From Larkinella knui (GTDB lineage: Bacteria > Bacteroidota > Bacteroidia > Cytophagales > Spirosomataceae), in assembly GCF_003858645.1 (NCBI RefSeq), contig NZ_RQJP01000001.1, positions 1,769,487 to 1,833,486 on the forward strand: DNA of 64,000 nucleotides, read 5' to 3'. Position numbers and translations under genes: made by a program. The notes under the pieces are model-generated. The model saw only the letters and a list, made by a program, of their open reading frames with translations. It searched no databases and had not been told where the DNA came from. Position 1 is the stretch's first letter. Every line of letters begins with the position of its first letter. Shown here piece by piece: positions 34,543 to 44,500 of the stretch.

Positions 34543-34598
34543 AAAAAGCGGGAGCAGATCAGGCTAATTACATATAAGTAGAAATCAGAACAGGTAAA

Positions 34599-34618
34599 TA
34601 TCCTCAAATTTCAGGATA
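34599..34618 (-). promoter_or_regulatory. Palindromic operator candidate before the histidine kinase
   Basis: TATCCTCAAATTTCAGGATA matches the copy at 31346-31365 in 19 of 20 positions. It lies 57 bases upstream of the kinase start codon, a common place for an activator site. An autoregulatory site for the paired response regulator is proposed. Confidence 0.55.
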
Positions 34619-34747
34619 CAATATCATCATAATCAAGGATTTGGTTACAAAAGTTACATGCAGACCTTTGAGCTACCGGTACAACTGACCCATTCTCCGT
34701 CAGCCGGACAGTAAAAAGAGCTGGTGCAAACTTGTTCCCTACCCTTT

Positions 34748-34912
34748 ATGGCAATCGTTACCCATTACCTGATCACCAATCGTCAGATCGACCTCATCGA
34801 CAGCCAGGAAGTTATCAATCCCGGCGGCCACGAACACGCCGTCGATGACGCCCGCATTTCATTCCGTTTTGCCCGGTATCTACCTCTACCTCAATTTTTT
34901 CTAAAACCATGA
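34748..34912 (+). CDS. Short reading frame, possible remnant of an alpha/beta-hydrolase-like gene
   Basis: The 54-residue frame begins MAIVTHYLITNRQIDL. The HYLITNR opening and following GGHEHA...FRFARY resemble the first residues of DUF900-like alpha/beta hydrolases in Bacteroidota (from memory, not tested). The frame then ends early, which suggests a truncated pseudogene. Against this, its stop overlaps the next start codon as ATGA, the usual sign of translational coupling. It is therefore uncertain whether it is a working small gene or a remnant. Confidence 0.4.
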   Translation: MAIVTHYLITNRQIDLIDSQEVINPGGHEHAVDDARISFRFARYLPLPQFFLKP

Positions 34913-35256
34913 CTACAAACTGTACAAGTCCCGAATGTATTCTTATCACCCTTCTTCTGAGCGGACTGCTTGGTTTGATCGGACAAGGTATCCGTGTCAT
35001 TGTCGGCTTGAAGAAACTGCGTGAAGAAGCCGCAGCCGAGAACGCCCCCAATCCCAAGGCGGCTTTTGACGACAAGTTCGACGTCCGCCAGCTCTGGCTC
35101 TCGCTGTTTATTGGATTTATCGCTGGCTGTCTGGCTAATCTGGGCCGCCCCAAAGGCGAATTTACTCCGGAGGTTCAGCTAGCTATCATAGCCGCCGGGT
35201 ACGCCGGAGCGGATTTTATCGAAGGCGCTTTTAATAAGCTTTTACCCAAAAAATAA
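34909..35256 (+). CDS. Small membrane protein with two transmembrane segments
   Basis: The protein has 115 residues. Transmembrane segment one is about residues 10-32 (ILITLLLSGLLGLIGQGIRV), followed by a charged cytoplasmic stretch, then segment two (LWLSLFIGFIAGCLANLG) and a hydrophobic C-terminal helix (VQLAIIAAGYAGADFIEG). The start overlaps the preceding short frame by four bases. No family was recognised. A holin-like role is possible from size and topology but there is no lysis gene next to it. Confidence 0.65.
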   Translation: MTTNCTSPECILITLLLSGLLGLIGQGIRVIVGLKKLREEAAAENAPNPKAAFDDKFDVRQLWLSLFIGFIAGCLANLGRPKGEFTPEVQLAIIAAGYAGADFIEGAFNKLLPKK

Positions 35257-35398
35257 CGCGCTTTTTTCACGTTAGATGTTCTTGCCCTCCAAAACCGGCA
35301 GCTATTTTATCCTTCCGCCTGAGAAACATATCTGCTATACGATTCCAGCCGATACGTAACCCAGACTATCCAGTAACCAACCAAACCATCTTTCACTC

Positions 35399-36256
35399 AT
35401 GAAACCATTTATACTTTCAATTCTATTCCTGGTATCGTTCACCGCAAACGCCCAGCAGATGCAGGAATTTAACCAGGCCTATGAGGAAAAGGAAAAGCAA
35501 GATGAAGATGCTAAAGAAGACGCTAAAGCCAAAGGACAAAGTGAACCCGATTCGAATAATGCAATCAATAAAATGAGTGCGCTGCCAAATTTTACTAGTT
35601 TATTAGGCAAAAATATACTACTTCCACAGATTGAATTAAATGGAATGACTAATTTTAACACCCATGATTCCTTTTACGGCGATATTAAGATTTTCACGTC
35701 CGCCTTTGCACTGAAAAGTTTTTCGAATCTAAGTTTATTCTTCCCGGAAACCAGTGTATACGGCATTTCAATGAGTTTCAACTGGCTTCCATTTAAAAAA
35801 GTAAACTTTATAAAAGCCAACGGCGAAAAGCAGGAAGTTGAATGGTTTTGCGCTTATTTTAAAGCAAACTACCTCGGAAAAAACCTTCAGGGTATTTCCG
35901 AGGACGATAAAACCGTTGGAGATACGCTTCGTTTTACTTCTGATGTCGCACACCTGAAGTTAGGATTACAAGTCATTCCAATCACAAATATATTGAGTTT
36001 TTACGGCGACATAAATTTTCTATTACCTGTTGTAAATAGAGATCCCTTATTAAAGTATAACACGGATATGAAAAGAGGATCGAATAATTTTATCACACTT
36101 GGAACACGGTTTTTCATAGCAAACGGCGCGGATAAACCCCTGAATATTTATCTGGACTTTAGTGCTGTTGTAGTTGATAAAGTAACGAAAACAATGTACA
36201 AAACAAACGATGCATTAATCCCCAGATTAAGCGTTGGAGGCAGTTTTAAATTTTAA
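35399..36256 (+). CDS. Hypothetical secreted/outer-membrane protein, AT-rich
   Basis: The protein has 285 residues and a signal peptide (MKPFILSILFLVSFTANAQ). The next 40 residues are highly charged (EEKEKQDEDAKEDAKAKG), then a region of alternating hydrophobic strands ends in an aromatic residue (LSVGGSFKF), a sign of an outer-membrane beta-barrel. Base composition is visibly more AT-rich than in neighbouring genes (many AAA, AAT, TTA codons), suggesting recent transfer. No family was recognised. It stands alone between two short intergenic gaps. Confidence 0.7.
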   Translation: MKPFILSILFLVSFTANAQQMQEFNQAYEEKEKQDEDAKEDAKAKGQSEPDSNNAINKMSALPNFTSLLGKNILLPQIELNGMTNFNTHDSFYGDIKIFTSAFALKSFSNLSLFFPETSVYGISMSFNWLPFKKVNFIKANGEKQEVEWFCAYFKANYLGKNLQGISEDDKTVGDTLRFTSDVAHLKLGLQVIPITNILSFYGDINFLLPVVNRDPLLKYNTDMKRGSNNFITLGTRFFIANGADKPLNIYLDFSAVVVDKVTKTMYKTNDALIPRLSVGGSFKF

Positions 36257-36395
36257 ATGGCCATCATTATTAAACTTTTAGTCTCAATTTAAATGCAACT
36301 AAAAAAGGAAAACCCTACAAAATACCGGGAAATTTCCCATTGTAAATAGAAAACAATCTCTTCAGCTTTACTAATTGAAAACCCTCCTCTATCTC

Positions 36396-38168
36396 ATGAT
36401 TAAACAGCCTCACAAAATTGGCCCTTTCCGTCCGCACGGCGGTATTCGGGGTGATAACCTCGATCGTCGTTCTTCGCAATTTGAAGGTCTTTTCGGCCGG
36501 ATTTTTCGGAGTTTGCCAGCCGCTACCTGGTCTGAAGCAGCTCTAAAAGAACTTGCCGGCGATGGGCACGCCGAAAACCGCATGGCCGCAGAGCCGGAGA
36601 CGGTGATAGGCACCCTGGATTCAAAACCAGTATTTCTGCCTTTAGCTCCGCGCGAAGATGTCGATGATTCCAACCAGCCTCGTCAAAACCGCCTGCACGA
36701 TGACGAAGAAAACGAAGGCATCGACGCGGGGTATACGTATCTGGGCCAGTTTATCGACCACGACATGACGTTCGACCCCGCCAGCAGTTTGCAAGGTCAG
36801 AACGATGTCAATGCGCTGGTCGATTTCCGGACGCCCCGGCTCGATCTGGATTCGGTGTATGGCCGGGGCCCGGAAGATCAACCCTACATGTATTCGTCAG
36901 ACGGGCGGTTGTTTCAGATCGGAAACGCACTGACCGGAGGAATCAGATCGAATGATCTTCCCCGCCATTCGTGGCACGAAACCATCTGGAATGAGCACAA
37001 GGGAAAACTGGAAGACGTCCAATTCAACCGGGCGTTGATTGGCGATAAACGAAACGATGAAAACGTCATTATTAGCCAGTTGCACGGTATTTTCCTGAAA
37101 TTCCACAACCGGTATGCCACCGATCATTCCGACTTATCGTTCCAGCAAGTGCAGCGTTGGGTCCGCTGGCATTACCAGTATGTCATTTTGCATGACTTTC
37201 TGTTTAAAATTGCAAAGCAAAGTGTGCTCTATAGTGTACTGCCCCATTTGGCCTCCCGTCGATCTATTTTAGAAGATTCGCCTAAGCTCCGGTTTTTCCA
37301 TCCGAAAAACGACGCCTTTATTCCGATTGAATTTGCCGCAGCCGTCTACCGTTTTGGACACTCAATGGTCCGGCCCATTTACCGGTTAAATACCACCTTA
37401 ACGGGTGGCAATAATCCCGACACCACGGATCCCAACGAAATTGCCCGGGGAATCGACGGACGCCAGTTCATTTTTGCCGGTTTGCCCGGACGGGGTCTGA
37501 ACGGTTTCGATTCATTTCCTAAGGAATGGGGAATCGACTGGAACCTTTTCTTTGACCTGACCGACGACAAGGCTACCCGTTTTGGCAAAGACCGCACCCA
37601 ACCGGCGTACAAAATTGACACTTCGATAGTCAACCCGTTGGCCTTTCTGCCTGAATTTTCGAAAATTGACCAAAAACCACCCCTGGACGATGTTGGGAAG
37701 CTACAGGCTCATGCCAAAGACAAACATATTCCAAACAACCTCGCTCTGCGGAATCTGCTTCGTGGCATGGCCATGTCGCTGCCTTCGGGCCAGGATGTGG
37801 CCCGGGCAATGGGGTTAACTCCTCTTAAGGATGAGGAACTCAAAGTCGGAAAAGCCACCAATGCACTGGAATACAACAACTTGCCTACCCTCAGGTCTAT
37901 CCACAAGGATTTCATCGGGAAAGCTCCTCTCTGGTACTACGTTCTGGCTGAAGCTCAGCATGATTGGCTGCTAAATGGCGGATTGCCCGAAACACCCGTT
38001 CAACTCGGTGAGGTCGGTAGCCGTATTGTCGTTGAAACCTTTGTGGGTCTCCTTCTCGAAGATGGCCATTCTTTCTTACGGCAAGCCCCGGCGTGGACAC
38101 CGGAAATTGGTAAAAAAGAGAAATTCGACATGCCCGACTTCATTAAATATGCCCTTGAGTTGCTGTAA
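36396..38168 (+). CDS. Animal-type haem peroxidase family protein
   Basis: From the ATG at 36396 the protein has 590 residues; a TTG seven codons earlier is less likely. Signature segments of the peroxidase-cyclooxygenase superfamily are present: YLGQFIDHDMTFDP near residue 122 (distal His in the calcium-binding DHD loop), RTPRLDLDSVYGRGP, RNDENVIISQLHGIFLKFHNR and the proximal-His segment VYRFGHSMVR near residue 322. There is no signal peptide. Bacterial members oxidise halides, phenols or fatty acids and may serve antimicrobial roles. A strong hairpin follows the stop. Substrate unknown. Confidence 0.9.
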   Translation: MIKQPHKIGPFRPHGGIRGDNLDRRSSQFEGLFGRIFRSLPAATWSEAALKELAGDGHAENRMAAEPETVIGTLDSKPVFLPLAPREDVDDSNQPRQNRLHDDEENEGIDAGYTYLGQFIDHDMTFDPASSLQGQNDVNALVDFRTPRLDLDSVYGRGPEDQPYMYSSDGRLFQIGNALTGGIRSNDLPRHSWHETIWNEHKGKLEDVQFNRALIGDKRNDENVIISQLHGIFLKFHNRYATDHSDLSFQQVQRWVRWHYQYVILHDFLFKIAKQSVLYSVLPHLASRRSILEDSPKLRFFHPKNDAFIPIEFAAAVYRFGHSMVRPIYRLNTTLTGGNNPDTTDPNEIARGIDGRQFIFAGLPGRGLNGFDSFPKEWGIDWNLFFDLTDDKATRFGKDRTQPAYKIDTSIVNPLAFLPEFSKIDQKPPLDDVGKLQAHAKDKHIPNNLALRNLLRGMAMSLPSGQDVARAMGLTPLKDEELKVGKATNALEYNNLPTLRSIHKDFIGKAPLWYYVLAEAQHDWLLNGGLPETPVQLGEVGSRIVVETFVGLLLEDGHSFLRQAPAWTPEIGKKEKFDMPDFIKYALELL

Positions 38169-38180
38169 CGTTTCAGTTGA

Positions 38181-38212
38181 CTGGCATCGCCTACTGGAGT
38201 AGGCGATGCCAG
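38181..38212. terminator. Bidirectional terminator between peroxidase and acylase genes
   Basis: Perfect 13-bp arms (CTGGCATCGCCTA at 38181-38193; its complement at 38200-38212) around a 6-base loop, with short T-rich flank on the forward side (GATTTTCC). It lies between two convergent genes. Confidence 0.75.
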
Positions 38213-38241
38213 ATTTTCCGTTCCCTTGCGGTAAAACCGTT

Positions 38242-40335
38242 TCATTTAAAAACCGTCCGCTCCTCCAAATGCTCCTCCGTTTCTTTCCTTAAAAACCAGA
38301 CCGGGCGCATTTTCTTCCGGGAAAGCAACGGTAACTGATCCGTGCGGTGTTTGGAACCGGGTTGGCTGGCATTGCTGTAGCTGGTCAGAACCCGGGCCTT
38401 GAGCGGTTTGGAGAATTCAATGGCGGCTACATACGTGTCCCCGTGCACCGGCGTAAACGTACCGTCGACGCCCGCCGGGCTCAGCGTCATGGATCGGAAA
38501 ACGCCCATCGGCTCGGGACCGCCGTTGCCCGGCAAATCGACGTCGCCAATCCGAAACCGGAACACGTCACCCCAGGGAATGTCCAGCCGACCGTATTTTT
38601 GCTTCACTTCTTTGGCGGCTGCCACCAGAAATTTCACAGCAGCCCCAGGATCAGCCAGTCCGTCGGGGGTGTTCACCGGATCAGCATGGTCCCAGGGCCT
38701 GGCAAATCGTTTCGAAGCGGTCCCCAGGTCGGTTAACCCCGGAGCCCACAACCGCACAAACCGGTCGAAAAGGAAAGCGCCTTTGCTGTCGGTTTCGGTC
38801 TGATGATCCCAGGCGGCCAGCACCTCGGCGGCTTCCGTCGCTTCGGGGCTCCCCTCCTTTTTCGCGGCCAGCAGCAGGTCATCCACAAGGCGGTCGGCCA
38901 GTTCCATGCGGGTCGATAATTTATACGCAATGAATTCATCGAGCGTAATTTTATCATATCCCATCAACATCTTGATCGACCGCTGCGTCCGGAGCGACAT
39001 GTTTGGCACCGGAGCCAGATAAGGCGGAAAATCGGCGGCTTGGTTCACCATCGGCCAGGTGGCTGTCCAGGGCGGCTCATTCGTGTTCTGGAGCCAGCCG
39101 GTCGGCGGGTTCAGTACTTTCGGCAAGTCTTTGTACGGGTGCGTTTTAGTCCAGAGGGTCGCCGACGTATCACCCCGTACAATCCCCGACCAGTAGTTCC
39201 AGTCGCCCTGCGACCGCACCGGTACCTGCCCGTTGAAGAGGTTGAAAATGTTGCCGGAATTGTCGGCAAACATCAGCGTATACATCGGCACCTGCAAACG
39301 ACTGACAGCCGCCTGAAATTCAGTGACGTTTTTAGCGCGGGCCATGTCCCAGTATTGCTCGAACATACCCGGCTGATCCAGCCCGACCACGCGCATGGCG
39401 ATGGTTTTTCCTCCTTTGTCGCTCACCACGGGCCCGTGCACCGAATGCCGGACCACCATTTTTTCTTCTTTCAGGCTCCCATCGGTTTGCTTGATTTTCA
39501 GCGTGTGCACTCTGGTGGTAAACGTTTTTACCTGACCATCGAACCGATAGCCGCCTTCCACCGGTTTGAGTTCGTAAAAATCCTGTCCATCGTGGGTGTT
39601 AACGGTCTGCGAATACCCGGCATTTCCGTTGAAAGCCATCGTTAGCATCGGGAAACCCATGCGGGCAATGCCGTAAGCGTTGATGTTCGGTGAAACCAGT
39701 TGCACTTCCATATACAGGTAAAAATCGGCCCACGGCAGGTGCGGATTCGTCAGCAAAAGCGTATTTCCACTGGCGGATTTCCGGGGTGCTACGGCCCAGG
39801 CGTTCGAGCCGTTGTCTGCGCCTTTCAACGCCGAATTCAGCCGGGACGATGGGGCCACAAAAACAAAATGCGTAATCCGCTGCATGTGCGCCAGGATGTC
39901 AACGGCGGTAATGGGCAAGGCCGCTTTGGCCGCCGGATCGATCTGATCGGGATTCTGGATCACGTATTCGTTGACCCCTTTGGCAAAGGCTTCCAGATTA
40001 GCCCTAAAAGGCGGCTTTTGCGCTTTCAGCCACGCTTCCGCCCGCTCATATACGCCGTTGGTAATCACCCAGCGGTCGGCTTCGGCGTATGACTCACCCC
40101 AGTATTCGGCTCCTTTTCCGCGCGCCTGACCGTATAAGTGCAGCAGCAAATCGCCGTGATTCCGGGTCTGTGCCCAGCCGTACGCGTAGAACAGGCTCTC
40201 ATCATTTTTGGCATAAATATGGGGGACGCCCCACGTATCCCACAGAATTTCAGCCTGTTTGTAGGGTAATCGGGATTGACTTATGGCGGAGAAAAAAGAA
40301 AGAATACTACTTACCAGGAGTACAATTTTTTTCAT
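38242..40335 (-). CDS. Penicillin acylase-family Ntn hydrolase (AHL acylase-like)
   Basis: The protein has 697 residues. It has a signal peptide (MKKIVLLVSSILSFFSAIS), an alpha subunit containing ILWDTWGVPHIYAKND, and the autoprocessing site DNGSNAWAVAPRKSASG near residue 175, where the Ser becomes the N-terminal nucleophile. Further typical parts are LLTNPHLPW and NTHDGQDFYEL. Such periplasmic enzymes hydrolyse amide bonds of penicillins, cyclic lipopeptides or acyl-homoserine lactones. The length fits the acyl-homoserine-lactone/aculeacin branch better than penicillin G acylase. The substrate is not resolved; quorum quenching is one possibility. It converges on the peroxidase gene. Confidence 0.9.
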   Translation of the reverse strand: MKKIVLLVSSILSFFSAISQSRLPYKQAEILWDTWGVPHIYAKNDESLFYAYGWAQTRNHGDLLLHLYGQARGKGAEYWGESYAEADRWVITNGVYERAEAWLKAQKPPFRANLEAFAKGVNEYVIQNPDQIDPAAKAALPITAVDILAHMQRITHFVFVAPSSRLNSALKGADNGSNAWAVAPRKSASGNTLLLTNPHLPWADFYLYMEVQLVSPNINAYGIARMGFPMLTMAFNGNAGYSQTVNTHDGQDFYELKPVEGGYRFDGQVKTFTTRVHTLKIKQTDGSLKEEKMVVRHSVHGPVVSDKGGKTIAMRVVGLDQPGMFEQYWDMARAKNVTEFQAAVSRLQVPMYTLMFADNSGNIFNLFNGQVPVRSQGDWNYWSGIVRGDTSATLWTKTHPYKDLPKVLNPPTGWLQNTNEPPWTATWPMVNQAADFPPYLAPVPNMSLRTQRSIKMLMGYDKITLDEFIAYKLSTRMELADRLVDDLLLAAKKEGSPEATEAAEVLAAWDHQTETDSKGAFLFDRFVRLWAPGLTDLGTASKRFARPWDHADPVNTPDGLADPGAAVKFLVAAAKEVKQKYGRLDIPWGDVFRFRIGDVDLPGNGGPEPMGVFRSMTLSPAGVDGTFTPVHGDTYVAAIEFSKPLKARVLTSYSNASQPGSKHRTDQLPLLSRKKMRPVWFLRKETEEHLEERTVFK

Positions 40336-40660
40336 GGAATCTGATTTGAGGTCCAGTGGCCAACGCCAACCCGCTTAAGCAAAACAGGAAGCCAGGCGTG
40401 CCAAAATAACACTTGCATACTATTTTACAATATCTGCAATTTCCCTAATCAAACCGGCATTTTCCCACAAAAAACCAAGCATTATTTTTCTTTTACTGTA
40501 TTTACACAAAGAAGCTATCTGGCACGTACGCTACACCTGGCGTTCATCGGTAAGGTCGGCCATGTTGACTTGTCCATCAACGAATGGAATTATCAGACAC
40601 CGAATCTGCTCTTTCGACCACTCGCTTCCGGATCACCCCGAAAGAACCTTTTTGGGTCGT
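40336..40660. other. 325-bp gap with no supported gene
   Basis: No convincing reading frame or hairpin was seen. The left part is the upstream region of the acylase gene and is AT-rich (around 40411-40505). The promoter of the acylase is presumably here. Confidence 0.4.
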
Positions 40661-40870
40661 TTACGAAATATTGATGTGGCTTCGCAGGAAGCGAATGGCG
40701 AAATAGAGGTAGCTAACCTGAGCAGACGTTTCGAGAAAACCCTCCAACCGGTTTTGGCTGTAAACGCCGGTTTGCATGTCCTGTACCCAGTCAATCACCG
40801 ACAGGCCGTAGGCAATCAGACAAAGTAAACTACTGAGCAGGATCAGAATAACCCATCTGGATTGGCGCAT
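40661..40870 (-). CDS. Small hypothetical membrane protein
   Basis: From the ATG at 40870 the protein has 69 residues, with a charged start (MRQSRW), one hydrophobic helix (VILILLSSLLCLIAYGLSVI) and a polar C-terminal half ending in RSHINIS. No family was recognised. It lies 78 bases after the following-strand small gene at 40949-41203 and could be in an operon with it. Small size and lack of known relatives keep confidence moderate. Confidence 0.45.
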   Translation of the reverse strand: MRQSRWVILILLSSLLCLIAYGLSVIDWVQDMQTGVYSQNRLEGFLETSAQVSYLYFAIRFLRSHINIS

Positions 40871-40948
40871 GCTGGTTTGGTAGTTGAGCGTTGAAAACCT
40901 GTTCAAATACACAATCAACTGAAATCCCGGCACCGATGTTATAAAATA

Positions 40949-41203
40949 CTACGTAACTAACGGGCTGAGGTCCATCTGTTCAAGGTATAGATCCAGCCGT
41001 TGAACCCTCGAAAACGAGCAGATACAGGTGAGCTTTTGATCCGAATTATCGTGGCAGATTTCAACAAAGAAATCATTGAAACTGAATAACTGACGGGTTC
41101 GGCACAAATCCACACTCCTGGCTAAAGGAACGCCCCACAATTTTATCGCCCCTTCACGGATCAGCAGGGGTTGGCGATCATATTCTTCACGCGAAATATT
41201 CAT
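40949..41203 (-). CDS. Small hypothetical protein
   Basis: The protein has 84 residues from the ATG at 41203. Sequence: a compact start NISREEYDRQPLLIREGAIKLWG, then two Cys groups (DLCRTRQLF, EICHDNSDQKLTCICSF). No signal peptide. The motif arrangement suggests a structured cytoplasmic protein, possibly metal-binding through the four Cys residues, but no family was recognised. Confidence 0.55.
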   Translation of the reverse strand: MNISREEYDRQPLLIREGAIKLWGVPLARSVDLCRTRQLFSFNDFFVEICHDNSDQKLTCICSFSRVQRLDLYLEQMDLSPLVT

Positions 41204-41590
41204 TGGTGTACTAGTCAATATACCGAACCGTAAGTAAGATGTCTGTGCACGATGTGTAAAAAAACAGATAGGCGTTGGGTTGGAAGGTGGTCAGAAGGCT
41301 GGATAAACGGGGCTATGGGCTTTTCCGTCCGAAAAACCGTCCTGGCCTCATCCTACGGTTCTTTTAAAATTTCGACGGCGTCATCCGTAGAGATCCAGAA
41401 AGGGATTTGCAGTAGAATACGACTTCTTTTGGTACTGTCAACGCTTCTATTCTCCATTTAATTATACAATTAATGAATGAAAGATAAGAATTGTTCAATT
41501 AATAACTTGATCCATAGAATAAGAAATTTAATTCTTTTATTCTATGGACCCTATCTGGTAATACCGTAAGGTTCTCCTTGTCCGTTCAGC
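41204..41590. other. 387-bp gap after the RND gene
   Basis: It holds the hairpin at 41511-41548 at the end of the efflux gene. A forward frame at 41252-41461 has no recognisable features and is judged a chance frame. No gene is supported. Confidence 0.45.
41511..41548 (-). terminator. Hairpin downstream of the RND efflux gene
   Basis: Perfect 12-bp arms (TCCATAGAATAA/TTATTCTATGGA) with a short additional inner pairing. It begins about 40 bases after the efflux stop codon on the reverse strand. The T tract is poor, so it may be an mRNA end-stabilising hairpin. Confidence 0.55.
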
Positions 41591-44500
41591 TCATTCTTCT
41601 TCGCTGTTGTTCAGTTTGGAGAGTAAGCTGTAGGCCCCCTGAACGACAATCGGCGTTTGCTTCGGCTCCAGATCCGGCGGCAACGTAATGGCCACATACC
41701 CATTTTGCCGAACGCCCGTTTTTACCTCGATCTGGCGAAACTGATAAAGTGTCGGATTGGCCCGTTTTTGCTCCAGTACATACAGGTACGACAGGCCGCC
41801 GAAACGAACCACCGCCGATTCAGGCAAAGCCAGTAACGGCTGGGTTTCCACCTCCACCTGCGCTGACACGTAGCCCCCCGGAATAAAATCACGGGAAAAC
41901 CCTTCCGGATGGGCCAGCACGGAAACCGTACGATCGGCCGAGAGGGATTTTCCAATCAGAAAAATAGTCCCCCGGTGCAGCAGCGACGAATCGCCCCCAA
42001 CGCCAAAACGCACGGTTTGCCCGGTCTGAATCCGGCTGATGTCTTTCTCAAAAATACTCAATTGAACGTGCAGGTGATCGACGTTTATAATTTCAGCCAC
42101 CACATCGGCGGGGTTCACAAACCGGCCGTTGTTGACCGGAACGCTGGTTATAAAACCGGATACGGGCGAAGGAATGGTTACCGTCCGGGTAAGCCGACCG
42201 GGGCTGAGTTTGGCCGGATCGATCTGCAAAATGGCCAGACGTTGCGCCATACCCGCCAACTGGGCCTGTAAACTCTGCCGATTCGACCGGATTTGCTGGA
42301 ACGTCTTCAGTGCGGTGACGTTATCGCGGCTCAACTCCTGTTGCCGGGCAAACTCCAGATCGGCAAATTCCAGTTTTGCTCTCGTATCCAGGTACTCCTG
42401 TTGAAGCTGGATATAATCGGGATTTTCCAACACCACGAGCGGCTGGCCTTTCCGAATTCGCAAGCCCGGTTCCAGATTGATTTGCCGGACATAGCCGCCG
42501 AATGGAACGGAAACCGATACCCGGTTCTGGGCCGGAACGTCGATTGTTCCGGTGACTTTCAGCGTGGTACGGAGGGTACGGAAAACCGGTTGACCCAGCG
42601 CAATACCCGCCATCTCGAACTGCGCCCGGGTGAGCGATACCCGAATCGGGGCCGTGTGGCCCGAATCACTCGCCGTTGCCGTGGAATCTACCGTTACCGA
42701 CTGCCCGGCGCCAGGGGTTTCCTCCCCGCGTCCGCCCGAACTACAGCCCGTCAGCAGAAGCAGCGATGGCAGTAGAAAGAACAGACTAGCGACCGTGGTT
42801 GACGCCACGGTTTTCTGACGGCCCGATTTTTGGGCCGCTTCGTTCTCCACCGCTTTTTTTTCCGATAGGGAATACAAAATGGGCAGGACGATCAGCGTCA
42901 GCAGCGTAGCCGTGAGCAAACCACCAATCACGACGGTGGCCAGCGGTTTTTGTACTTCGGCCCCGGCCGAATTGGAGAGCGCCATGGGGAGAAACCCAAA
43001 CGAAGCCACCAAAGCGGTCATAATCACCGGGCGTAGCCGGATTTCGGTACCAAGCCGGATGATTTCCGTCAAATCCGTCAGCCCTTCGTCATGACGCAGC
43101 CGGTTAAACTCGGCAATTAATACGATGCCATTGAGCACGGCAACCCCAAACAGGGCGATGAAACCCACGCCCGCCGAAATACTGAACGGCATGCCGCGCA
43201 GCAACAAGGCAAAAACGCCCCCGATGGCGGCCATCGGAATGGCCATAAAAATTAACACACTCTGGCGAACGGACCCGAAGGTAAAATAGAGGAGGGCAAA
43301 AATCAGGCCCAGCGCAATGGGAACCGCAATGGCCAGCCGCTTTTTCGCATCGACCAGATTTTCAAACTGACCGCCGTAGGTGATGGAATAGCCGGGTGGG
43401 AACGGAATCCGGTGGCTAACTTTCTGCTGCAATTCCGTGACGATGCTTTCCACATCACGCCCCCGCACGTTGAAGCCCAGCGTGATGCGCCGGTGCGTGT
43501 TGTCACGCTGGATTTGATTGGGAGCCTGTTCGATGCTGACCCGGGCAATCTGGCCGAGCGGTATTTGTTGTCCCCGACCGGATGCGCCCGCCGGTGTGGT
43601 CACGTACACATTCCGGACATCCTCCACGCTTTGCCGTTTGCTGGCCTCCAATCGAACCACCAGATCAAACCGTTTTTCGCCCTCGAACACCAGCCCCGCC
43701 GACTGTCCGGCAAAAGCCGTGTTGATGACCCGGTTGACATCGGTTACGTTCAGGCCATATTTCGCAATCTGTGCCCGATCGAGTTTGATTAAAATCTGGG
43801 AAAGCCCGGCCACCTGCTCCACATACAGGTCTTTCGCGCCGTCGAGGGTGGCAATCAGCCGGCCCACTTCTGCGGCCAGTTTGGTCAACTGACCCAAATC
43901 TTCGCCATAAATCTTGAGCGCAACGTCCTGCCGGGCTCCGGTCATCAGTTCGTTAAACCGCATCTGCACCGGCTGTTGAAAGCCAAACGTCACCCCCGGA
44001 ATGATTGACAGGGCTTCAGCCATTTTTCCCGCCAGCTCGTCACGCGTGGCAGCCGACGTCCACTGGTCGCGTGGCTTCAGAATAACCATTAAATCCGAGG
44101 CTTCGATGGGCATCGGGTCGGTCGGAATTTCGCCGGAACCGATCTTGGCAACCACCTGCTCGACTTCGGGAAACTGTTTGAGCAAAACCCGCTCGGCCTT
44201 CAAAGTAGCTTCCACGGTTTCGGAAAGTGAGCTTCCCGTCAACGTCCGGGTATCGACGGCAAAATCGCCTTCATCGAGTTGGGGAATGAACTCCCCTCCC
44301 ATCCGCATAAACAAGAAAACCGCAACGGCCAGTAAGGCAACGGCGCTGGTCAGAATGATGAGACGGTGTTTCAGTGCCTTCAGTAACAGCGGCTCGTAAA
44401 CGCGCTGAATCCGCTTCATAATCTGATCTGAAAACGTTTCTTTCTTTGCTAATTTCTTGTTTAGAAACAGCGCCGAAATCATGGGGACGTAGGTTAGTGA

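Noticed and set aside
34909-35256. Small two-helix membrane protein as a phage holin
   Set aside because: Only size and topology fit; no endolysin or phage gene is adjacent, so it is left as unknown.
41252-41461. Forward 69-residue frame after the RND gene
   Set aside because: No signal, domain or gene context; probably chance.
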